Shown: one piece after another, positions 1-6,265 of the stretch
Position numbering within the stretch: the first letter of the stretch is position 1
How the letters are laid out: each line of letters starts with the position of its first letter
Assembly: GCA_030746295.1 (NCBI GenBank)
Contig: JASLMY010000043.1
Location: forward strand, 1-24,533
Length of the DNA: 24,533 nt
Reading direction: 5' to 3'
DNA from: Alphaproteobacteria bacterium
GTDB lineage: Bacteria; Pseudomonadota; Alphaproteobacteria; GCA-2731375
Notes under the pieces: model-generated
Database searches by the model: none
Seen by the model: only the letters and a program-made list of their open reading frames with translations
Told to the model about the DNA's origin: nothing
Translations under genes and position numbers: made by a program

Positions 1-73
1 ACGACATCCGATCTCATGCCAGCAACATAGCACGGATTGGCTTTCCTGGGAATCTTGCGTTAGCGTCTAACCA

Positions 74-631
74 CTAGGTGCCGTAGTCGTAGACGACATC
101 GATCTCATCCTCTGTCAAGATCCTGCGCTCGCCATCCGGCGGCGATGCCAGTTGCTGGCGCCGGCGGTCGGGCCCGAAATAGTTGGGGGTGTGGACGAAT
201 TGCCTCGGCCGCTCGATCACCTGCAGCACGCGCTCGGCCACGCTTTGCACGGAGAACGGCTTCGCCAGCATCTCGGTGACGCCCAGTTCGCGGGCCTGGG
301 CGACGTATTCCTTGTCGGCGAAGCCGGTGACCATGACGAAGGGAATGAACCGGCAGGGCGATTCCTTATGGCGCCGAACCCAGCGCAGCAGCATCAGGCC
401 GTCGACCGGCGACATCTGCCAATTCGAGAGGATGATGTCGACGTTCATCATGCCGGCGCGGACGGGATCGTCCTTCAACAACTGCAGCACCTCAATGGCG
501 GCGCCGCCGTCGTTTACGGTGCGCACCGTGCCGACGCCCATCGCCTTCAAGGCCTGCAGCAGCAGCGTCCTGAGGTAGGGATTGTCCTCGGCGAGCAACA
601 CCGAGAAGCGATCGAGAGAGAGTTCTGCCAT
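74..631 (-). CDS. Receiver-domain protein lacking the phospho-acceptor aspartate
   Basis: A stand-alone CheY-like receiver domain of 185 residues. Visible receiver landmarks are the acidic pair E15-D16 (LLAEDN), the switch threonine T102 (VMVTGF) and the conserved lysine K124 (LAKPF). The position that normally holds the phosphorylated aspartate reads SNWQM, so it is Asn70 (codon AAT on the coding strand, 422-424). Conventional phosphorylation is therefore unlikely, and the protein may signal by binding alone. The tail after the domain carries FGPDRRR (152-158) and an acidic end; tails like this are familiar from alphaproteobacterial receivers. I chose the ATG at 631 because the 27-base-longer frame begins with TTG and adds residues before the domain. 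The ribosome-binding site is weak (GGTGG). No kinase or output gene is adjacent. Receiver assignment is strong; the partner is unknown. Confidence 0.88.
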   Translation of the reverse strand: MAELSLDRFSVLLAEDNPYLRTLLLQALKAMGVGTVRTVNDGGAAIEVLQLLKDDPVRAGMMNVDIILSNWQMSPVDGLMLLRWVRRHKESPCRFIPFVMVTGFADKEYVAQARELGVTEMLAKPFSVQSVAERVLQVIERPRQFVHTPNYFGPDRRRQQLASPPDGERRILTEDEIDVVYDYGT

Positions 632-820
632 AACCACCGCCGTTCGCGTCTTCCGCAATCGCCGACAGTAAAACCCCTCAAGGTTAACAGTGGGTTATCC
701 CTAGCTTCCGCATATTCGACTCGACCTCGGACCTGAGCCGACCGGGGCAGCGCGGGCCCCAGGGGCCAACCTCGATCGGAGCCGGCTCGGTGGTGGACGG
801 AGGGAAGGTCGCGGCAAGGG

Positions 821-869
821 CCGACTGCTAGCCGGCATTCACGTTTGCGAATGCCGGCTAGCAGATCGG
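821..869. repeat. Long perfect inverted repeat (16-bp arms, 8-base loop)
   Basis: CTGCTAGCCGGCATTC (825-840) pairs perfectly with GAATGCCGGCTAGCAG (849-864) around the loop acgtttgc. With one bulged A, the flanking CCGA and TCGG extend the stem to 20 pairs. There is no T-run on either side, so a classic intrinsic terminator is not supported. It could be the end of a mobile element, a protein-binding cruciform, or part of a structured RNA. Confidence 0.8.
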
Positions 870-871
870 TT

Positions 872-918
872 CCGGACGCACACCACCGCTCTCCGGTGGA
901 GAGCCCGGTATGGTCCGG
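872..918. repeat. Second multi-segment hairpin
   Basis: CCGGAC (872-877) pairs with GTCCGG (913-918), CACACC (879-884) nearly pairs with GGTATG (907-912), and GCTCTCC (888-894) pairs with GGAGAGC (898-904) around a three-base loop. The one imperfect pair is C-A if read as plus-strand RNA and G-U if read as minus-strand RNA, so an RNA made from the minus strand would fold slightly better. It begins three bases after the 821-869 hairpin. An alternative fold, CCACCG with CGGTGG, is mutually exclusive with the apical stem. Confidence 0.6.
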
Positions 919-1085
919 CCCGGCCCAACCACGCCTGGGGTGCCACTAGGCTTGCGGTCAGGCCGGGGCCTTCCATCTCAGGTGGGGTCGACGGCCGGTC
1001 TCCGGCCACCATCCCGCCATGAGCGTCGAGCGAGTAGGCTAGTCCCATCGGCCTCATTTGCGTCGGTGGATTTTGTAAAATCTTG

Positions 1086-1091
1086 TATAGT
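1086..1091 (+). promoter_or_regulatory. Possible -10 element (TATAGT)
   Basis: TATAGT sits in an AT-rich island (about 1071-1091) within GC-rich DNA, 56 bases before the chosen ATG at 1147. No good -35 match lies 16-18 bases upstream, so this is only a candidate. If real, the long upstream reading frame would be untranslated leader, which agrees with the later start. Confidence 0.25.
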
Positions 1092-1146
1092 GTCACGCGC
1101 CGTCAACGAGAGTTCACGGGCTTCGTTCGAACCGGCTGTGTTGGAT

Positions 1147-2364
1147 ATGCAATTCGAGATCGAGCATCGGGGTGCCACCGCCGTCTTTCAGCGTGACGAG
1201 CTAGTGCTCGTGAACGGCAGTCACAGCACCCGCCTGACGGAACGCCAAGCGATATTGTTGCAGATGCTCTGCACGATGCCGGATCGGTGCATTTCGCGCA
1301 GCGACTTCGCCTGGGCCACCACGGGCAGGGAGTGGGACCCGAGCAAGCGCCTGCCGTTGGACCAGCACATTCATGCCCTCCGGTCCATGGGGTTGGAGAT
1401 CGTCTCCATACGCGGCGTCGGTTATGCGTTGCGTGGCACGGTTCGCCGCCTCGACGAGGCGGCCGAGATGCCCCGCCCGCAACTGGCGGCGCCTCACCCC
1501 GGCCCCGATGTCGACGGCGGCGCGATGCCCGTCTGGCTGGACGATTGCGGTCGCTTGGTAATCGCCTCGCCCGATCACGACAGCCACGCAAAACAGATCC
1601 TGGGCCTGCCGGATGCGGGCGCCATCACCTATCTTCTCGCCCGTCCCGGCTTCGTGCAGCTCTTCCTCGGGACCGGCCGGCTGCATGCCGTCTATGACGA
1701 TCAGGCGGTCTCGCCGGCGGCCATTCGTGGACTGCACGATCAGCTATCGATCCAATCCGGATGCCAAGCGATCAAACTGGAGACGACCTCGGGCCGGGTG
1801 AGGCATTTCGACAACGTGGCCGAGGCCTTGTTGTGGTTGGACCGGACCCATCAGCTCTCCGACCATCTGGCACCCGGATCGGTGATCGAAGAGGTCATGG
1901 ACCCCGAGCGATGCCAGGTGCCCGAGATCACCACCCTGCTGAAGGCGTGGCGCAGCGGCGAACGCGCCGCCTTCTATGACAGCACGGTGGAACGAATTCG
2001 CCGCGCCCGGGGGCGCCGCGCCCAGAGCGCGCCCGTGCATCGGGTGCTTTGCGTCGAGAAGGACCGCGACGGCGAGCCCGTCTACGCGGACGTCGGCCCG
2101 GGTATCTTGATGTACGGCGCCAATTCAGCGCTCTACTTGCGTGGCCGTCGGGTCCGCGACCAGGCGGCGCCCGGCTATGCGCGGTATGCGGCGGAGCACT
2201 ATCTTCGCGCCATGCAGAGCGAGCACCCCACCTTGGCCACGATCCGGAGCACCGTGCAATTGGCGCACGGTGTCCGGACCCTGGCACACCTTCGGTTGTC
2301 GCTGCCCGTCTTCACCTCAGGCGGCCGAAAGCGTGCCGTGGTAGCGCGCACGGTAAAAGTTTGA
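1147..2364 (+). CDS. Winged-helix (OmpR/PhoB-type DNA-binding domain) regulator with unknown C-terminal half
   Basis: A 405-residue protein. Residues about 18-97 look like a Trans_reg_C winged helix: LTERQAILLQMLC is the helical core, LDQHIHALRSMG the recognition-helix region and IVSIRGVGYAL the C-terminal wing, the classic ending of this family. It has no receiver domain, so it is not a standard two-component regulator. The rest (about 127-405) is unfamiliar. The last 150 residues (HRVLCVEKDRDGEPVY, then GPGILMYG) might form a small PAS-like sensor, which is a weak guess. The frame is open from 910, but I start at the ATG at 1147 because domain-like sequence begins there and a possible -10 lies just upstream. 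A GTG at 1138 is an alternative. The 3' end overlaps the convergent gene by 48 bases. Likely role: transcriptional control of unknown targets. Confidence 0.72.
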   Translation: MQFEIEHRGATAVFQRDELVLVNGSHSTRLTERQAILLQMLCTMPDRCISRSDFAWATTGREWDPSKRLPLDQHIHALRSMGLEIVSIRGVGYALRGTVRRLDEAAEMPRPQLAAPHPGPDVDGGAMPVWLDDCGRLVIASPDHDSHAKQILGLPDAGAITYLLARPGFVQLFLGTGRLHAVYDDQAVSPAAIRGLHDQLSIQSGCQAIKLETTSGRVRHFDNVAEALLWLDRTHQLSDHLAPGSVIEEVMDPERCQVPEITTLLKAWRSGERAAFYDSTVERIRRARGRRAQSAPVHRVLCVEKDRDGEPVYADVGPGILMYGANSALYLRGRRVRDQAAPGYARYAAEHYLRAMQSEHPTLATIRSTVQLAHGVRTLAHLRLSLPVFTSGGRKRAVVARTVKV

Positions 2365-3102
2365 CTGCCTGACCGCCCAGCCGTCGAGATAGGGCCTGGA
2401 GCACAACAACAGGTGCCAATGCAGCTTGCCGTCCCGAAGCGAACCGGGCCGTCGCCACATGGCGCCGTCGACGACGTACTCGTTGCCCCATTTGGCAACC
2501 GCGCCGCCCCGGACCAAATGTGGCTCGCTGCCGCTGCAGGTCCAGTTGACGTCCCAAAAGCCGACGGCGAGGCCGCGCGTGATCTGCGGGATGCTTTCGG
2601 GTAGCCCCAGGCCACGGTATTCCTCGCGGACGCCGAGCGAGCAGCTCCAGGCAACGTCGCCGGTCACCTGCTCCGCCTCGGGCGCCCAGACCTCGCAGCT
2701 TTCTTCCTCCAACCGAACCTCGTCCGGCACATCGTAGAGGAACGACAGATCCGCCATGGCGTGGCCCAAGGTCTTGTTGCCGAGCCGCCTCAGGCGCGCC
2801 GCGTGCGCGGCGGCGACCTTGCCCTTGCGGTTGCAGGTGACCAGGAGGCCGAAGAAGTTACGCTTGCTGAGTGGCGACAACTCAGTATCCAACTGCGGGT
2901 TGTGGGGCAGGGCGAACATGTCGCGGGCGCGGCTGGCGAGGCCGAGGAACTCGTCCGGATCGTGCGTGATGCGAACGCTGAACCCCTCTTCGTTCAGGCG
3001 GCGCAACGGCAGCAAGATGGCCGCGTCGTAGTTCAGGTCCTTTGCCTTGAAGGTGGACAAATGACGGAGAACGTCCGACGCCAACATATCGTGCATGGTC
3101 AT
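2317..3102 (-). CDS. Hypothetical protein, possible divergent GNAT-like acyltransferase
   Basis: A 261-residue soluble protein that I do not recognise with certainty. A central stretch (about 165-200) reads CSLGVREEYRGLGLPES and then a hydrophobic helix. This resembles the acetyl-CoA loop of GNAT enzymes, where a beta strand leads into a (Q/R)xxGxG/A-like loop and a helix. The loop here is irregular, so the assignment is tentative. It has no signal peptide or membrane helix and is rich in Trp and Arg towards the C-terminus. The start at 3102 is supported by GGAGAG seven bases upstream. Its last 48 bases overlap the end of the convergent winged-helix gene. It diverges from the DMT exporter gene, with 171 bases between them. 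Confidence 0.6.
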   Translation of the reverse strand: MTMHDMLASDVLRHLSTFKAKDLNYDAAILLPLRRLNEEGFSVRITHDPDEFLGLASRARDMFALPHNPQLDTELSPLSKRNFFGLLVTCNRKGKVAAAHAARLRRLGNKTLGHAMADLSFLYDVPDEVRLEEESCEVWAPEAEQVTGDVAWSCSLGVREEYRGLGLPESIPQITRGLAVGFWDVNWTCSGSEPHLVRGGAVAKWGNEYVVDGAMWRRPGSLRDGKLHWHLLLCSRPYLDGWAVRQSNFYRARYHGTLSAA

Positions 3103-3273
3103 GGTATTCTCTCCGATTGATGGTAGAAAACGTCACTAGGGTACTGCGAGCGGCGGTGGTCGAGCATGCGAATTGTCCAAGCCTCGGAATCCGGGGGCGG
3201 CAACGGTCGAGGGGCAAGACGCTCGATGCGAGTCGCGTGACGCCGGGCCCGGGGTGGCATCGATGACGAGCCG

Positions 3274-4173
3274 TTGACTAGCTCAAACCCGTGCGAAGCC
3301 TCGACGGCGGTGTCCGACAGCTGGGTCGGCCCGCTGTTGATGCTGGCGGCGGCCGCTTCGGCCGCCCTGGCGTGGGCGGCGCCCCGCACCGTCGCGCCCG
3401 AGCTCGGCGGCGCCCTGACCGTCTTCCTGCGGACCCTGATGCTGCTGGTCGTTGTCACGCCTTGGCTTGCGCTCCAAAGCGGCGAGATGCTGGCGGCATT
3501 TCGCTCGCCGCTACACCTCTTGCGCCTCTTCGCGATCGGCTGGTCGGTGACTTGCTTTACCGTCGCCCTCGGCCTGGCGCCGCTCGTGCAGGTCACGGCG
3601 CTGAGCTTCGCCGCGCCCTTCTTCGTCCTGCTGCTGGCCCGTATCTGGCACGGCGAGCCGATCCGCCTCGTACAATGGGCAGCCGTTGGGATCGGCTCGG
3701 TAGGCGTCGTCCTGGTCGTCTCGCCGGCGGCGCTGACTGACGCGCCGGGCCGACTGGCTGGACCCTTGCTGGCCCTCGTCGGCGCCTTCTGTCTCGCAAT
3801 CGCCTGGACCAGCGTGCGCCGGCTGCATGCGATGAGGCAGTCTCTGGCCGTGCTCGTGGTCACGCCGATCGTGATGACCGTCGCCGTTAGCGGCGTGCTG
3901 GCGCTGCCCGAGCTGCGGCTGCCGCCCGAGGCGACGCTGCCCGCACTCGCCGTCGCGGCGGTCTTCACGCTGCTGGCGCACCTGCTGCAGTGTCTCAGCT
4001 TCCGGCACGGCCGGCCGACCCGCGTCGCACCGGTCGACTTCACGCGCCTCGTCTTCGCCGCCCTCTGCGGCATCTTGCTGCTCGGTGAGCAGCCCTCGCG
4101 CTATCTGGTGTTCGGCGCCCTGCTGATCGCCGGCGCCGCCCTCTACGCCTCCCGTACGCGCCCAGCCGGGTAG
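3274..4173 (+). CDS. EamA/DMT-superfamily transporter
   Basis: A 299-residue inner-membrane protein with about ten hydrophobic segments in two repeated halves, the layout of EamA drug/metabolite transporters (RhtA/YdcZ-like exporters). Landmarks are the first-half motif LGLAPLVQVTALSFAAPFFV, followed by the typical helix WAAVGIGSVGVVLVV, and the second-half ending GILLLGEQPSRYLVFGALL, which matches the family's conserved LGE...G.L.I.G pattern. Substrates of such exporters (amino acids, metabolites, purines) cannot be read from sequence. The frame has a stop at 3238 and no ATG before the first membrane helix, so a TTG at 3274 is the likely start, with GTG at 3310 as the alternative. An ATG at 3263 is in another frame and terminates after four codons. 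The gene stands alone, with 127 bases before the next gene. Confidence 0.85.
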   Translation: MTSSNPCEASTAVSDSWVGPLLMLAAAASAALAWAAPRTVAPELGGALTVFLRTLMLLVVVTPWLALQSGEMLAAFRSPLHLLRLFAIGWSVTCFTVALGLAPLVQVTALSFAAPFFVLLLARIWHGEPIRLVQWAAVGIGSVGVVLVVSPAALTDAPGRLAGPLLALVGAFCLAIAWTSVRRLHAMRQSLAVLVVTPIVMTVAVSGVLALPELRLPPEATLPALAVAAVFTLLAHLLQCLSFRHGRPTRVAPVDFTRLVFAALCGILLLGEQPSRYLVFGALLIAGAALYASRTRPAG

Positions 4174-4300
4174 GGCGAGCGAGCGCCATCGATGCGGGCG
4201 GCACACGGGTATCGTTCCGACCAGTCCTCGCGGTCGACTCACACGTTCGGGGCGATACTGCTGCTTGCTGTGCTAATATCACTTCGAGGGAGGAGGAGAA

Positions 4301-6202
4301 ATGCGCTGTCTGCTCGCCGCTGTCCTGACCATCATGCTGGCGCTACCGGCGGCGGCTCAGAGCGTCGACAAAGATGCCGGAACGCGCTCGCGCGGCGATG
4401 ACACGTCGGACGCGAAGTGGTTGCGCCGTCCGGCCGAGCAAGGCGATCCCGTAGCCCAAACGTTATTGGGCACCGCCCACTTCAACGGCATCGATGTCCC
4501 GGTGGACCATGCTGAGGGCGTGAGATGGTTTCGCAACGCTGCGGAGCTGGGCAATGCGGAAGGCCAATTCATGCTCGGTCTGGCGTACGATCAGGGCCTG
4601 GGCGTGGAACAGGACTACGCCAAGGCCCTGGAGCTGTTTCATAAGGCCGCCAAGCAGGGCTATGCCCAGGCCGCTTTTGCCCTCGGCAGCAAGCATAGCA
4701 GGGGCCTTGGAGTGCCACGCGACTTCGCCAATGCGACGATGTGGTTCCGCAGAGCGGCGGAATTGAACTACACGGAAGCCCAGTCCCTTCTCGCCCACGC
4801 ATATGCAAAGGGCCTGGGCGTACCGACGGACGATGCCGAGGCCGTCAAATGGCTCAAGAGGGCAGCCGAAAAAGGCCATGCCATGGCTCAATACAATCTC
4901 GGCCGCATGTACGAGGCTGGCCGGGGCACGAAGCAGGACTACGAGAAGGCATTCAAGTGGCTCAATCTGGCGGCGGAGCAGGGTGAGGCGATCGCCGTGC
5001 CTAGTCGCGATAGAGTCGCTAAGAAGATGGTCACCGCTCTGAAGTCGCCGCCGGCTGTCGAAATTGAAGGGATAGCCGTGGACGCAATGGACAACGTCTT
5101 TGTGGTAGCCGGCGGTATGATCGCCAACGTCCGCGAGAAACCGGGCACGAGCCGATCCAAGATCGGCGCGCTCACGCCCGAAGCCGAAGTTACAGTGACC
5201 GGAAAGGTTCTGGACGAGCCGTGGTATCGGGTCCGGTTGGCCGATGGCCGCCAGGGATTCGTGCTCCAAAGCCTTTTACGCCCAGCCGCACCGTGGCATG
5301 GCACCTCGGATGGCGGCCGAGCCGGCGCGGCAAACAGTCGGCAGAGCAAGTTGTATCCCGTCGGCAGAGTGTTTCAAGATTGCACGAAGTGTCCGGAGAT
5401 GGTGGTCGTTCCAACCGGCACCTTTGCCAAGGACGGCTTGCTCGGTGGTCTCACACAGGATGGGCTGCCCTACGTATGGGTGAGCATCGATTACCGCCTC
5501 GCGGTCGGCAGATACGAGGTCACACGTAGAGAGTTTTCTGCCTTCGCCAAGGCCACCGGACACGAACCCGATGGCCCCTGCGCCGATTTCAAAGACTACG
5601 GACTCTTCGACGACCCAACGCTAGACTGGCGGAAACCCGGGTTTCCCCAGACGCCGGACCATCCGGTCGTCTGCGTCAGTTTTGAAGACGCAGTGGCCTA
5701 CGTTCGTTGGCTGTCGAACAAGACCGGCCACGCTTACCGGTTGTTGAGCGATACTGAATGGGAATACGCGGCGCGTGCGGGCACAGAGACCAACTATTGG
5801 TGGGGCAACAGGCATAGCCATGACGAGGCCAACTATGGTGCCTCGGCAAATGGAATAGGTCTGAAGCAAGGCCGCGACCAATGGTATTTCACCGCGCCGG
5901 TCGGGAGATTCCGGGCGAATGACTTTGGCCTCTACGACGTTTCGGGCAATGTCGCTGAATGGGTCTCGGATTGCTGGAACAGAAAGCTGAGACACACGCC
6001 AAGCGACGGGTCCCCCACAACAGTGGGGCCTTGTTGGATTCGGCCGAACCGAGGCGGCTCTTGGGCCGACACTCATGCCCTTATCATGTTGGGGCGCCGG
6101 GCAAGAGGCGAGGTTTCCTTCCGGACGGTTGACATCGGCTTCCGCGTTGCGAGGTCGATACCCTATATCGAGATGAGCGGCAGGCCGGGCGAGACAAAGT
6201 GA
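4301..6202 (+). CDS. Exported Sel1-repeat / SH3b / FGE-sulfatase-fold protein
   Basis: A 633-residue protein with a Sec signal peptide (about 1-19, ending PAAA). Five 36-residue Sel1 repeats follow (48-227; for example GLGVEQDYAKALELFHKAA), then a bacterial SH3-like domain (about 271-328: NVREKPGTSRSKIG to GRQGFVLQSLL), then an FGE-sulfatase (SUMF1-like) domain (about 362-620: EMVVVPTGTF, YEVTRREFSAF, YRLLSDTEWEYAAR, DVSGNVAEWVSDCW, NRGGSW, DIGFRVAR). Catalytic formylglycine-generating enzymes carry two cysteines shortly after the RGGSW region. Here that stretch is ADTHALIMLGRRARG with none, so sulfatase activation is unlikely. Sel1 and SH3b parts suggest periplasmic protein-protein or cell-wall contacts. 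Translation should be strong: GGGAGGAGGAG at 4288-4298 precedes the ATG. Its codons look less GC-biased at third positions than its neighbours', which is a qualitative impression. Exact function unknown. Confidence 0.88.
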   Translation: MRCLLAAVLTIMLALPAAAQSVDKDAGTRSRGDDTSDAKWLRRPAEQGDPVAQTLLGTAHFNGIDVPVDHAEGVRWFRNAAELGNAEGQFMLGLAYDQGLGVEQDYAKALELFHKAAKQGYAQAAFALGSKHSRGLGVPRDFANATMWFRRAAELNYTEAQSLLAHAYAKGLGVPTDDAEAVKWLKRAAEKGHAMAQYNLGRMYEAGRGTKQDYEKAFKWLNLAAEQGEAIAVPSRDRVAKKMVTALKSPPAVEIEGIAVDAMDNVFVVAGGMIANVREKPGTSRSKIGALTPEAEVTVTGKVLDEPWYRVRLADGRQGFVLQSLLRPAAPWHGTSDGGRAGAANSRQSKLYPVGRVFQDCTKCPEMVVVPTGTFAKDGLLGGLTQDGLPYVWVSIDYRLAVGRYEVTRREFSAFAKATGHEPDGPCADFKDYGLFDDPTLDWRKPGFPQTPDHPVVCVSFEDAVAYVRWLSNKTGHAYRLLSDTEWEYAARAGTETNYWWGNRHSHDEANYGASANGIGLKQGRDQWYFTAPVGRFRANDFGLYDVSGNVAEWVSDCWNRKLRHTPSDGSPTTVGPCWIRPNRGGSWADTHALIMLGRRARGEVSFRTVDIGFRVARSIPYIEMSGRPGETK

Positions 6203-6229
6203 ACGATCTCGAATCCTGACCGAGAATTC

Positions 6230-6247
6230 CACTGCCCTACGGCAGTG
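6230..6247. terminator. Hairpin between convergent genes, possible bidirectional terminator
   Basis: CACTGCC (6230-6236) and GGCAGTG (6241-6247) form a perfect 7-bp stem around ctac, between the stop of the Sel1-FGE gene (6202) and the stop of the convergent molybdenum hydroxylase gene (6266). There is no U-tract on either strand, so termination strength is doubtful. The position is what suggests the role. Confidence 0.4.
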
Positions 6248-6265
6248 TCGTCCTCACCGTTTCTC

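Larger units (their letters stand above)
632..1146. other. Intergenic region between divergent genes, rich in inverted repeats
   Basis: This 515-base stretch separates the minus-strand receiver gene from the plus-strand winged-helix gene. I see no convincing gene in it. The open frames that cross it show no recognisable domain and overlap strong hairpins. It holds two consecutive hairpins (821-869 and 872-918), a shorter perfect inverted repeat GGCCGG-tct-CCGGCC near 990-1010, and an AT-rich patch around 1071-1091 that could be a promoter for the winged-helix gene. It could be a structured RNA, a decayed mobile element, or only the two genes' regulatory DNA. Confidence 0.5.

Noticed and set aside
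839..1096. 85-residue minus-strand frame in the gap before the winged-helix gene, considered as a mobile-element or intron remnant
   Set aside because: No transposase or reverse-transcriptase motif. The hairpins do not match group II intron domain V, since the catalytic triad stem and tetraloop arrangement is not seen.
910..1146. N-terminal extension of the winged-helix protein
   Set aside because: The extension has no domain-like sequence, its start lies inside a hairpin, and a possible -10 sits within it. The ATG at 1147 fits better.
3263..3274. ATG at 3263 as the start of the DMT exporter
   Set aside because: It is in another frame and meets a stop after four codons. It could matter only if a frameshift were present, and I see no sign of one.
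4274..4279. TAATAT as a -10 element for the Sel1-FGE gene
   Set aside because: No -35 at proper spacing, and a start there would leave almost no leader before the ribosome-binding site.
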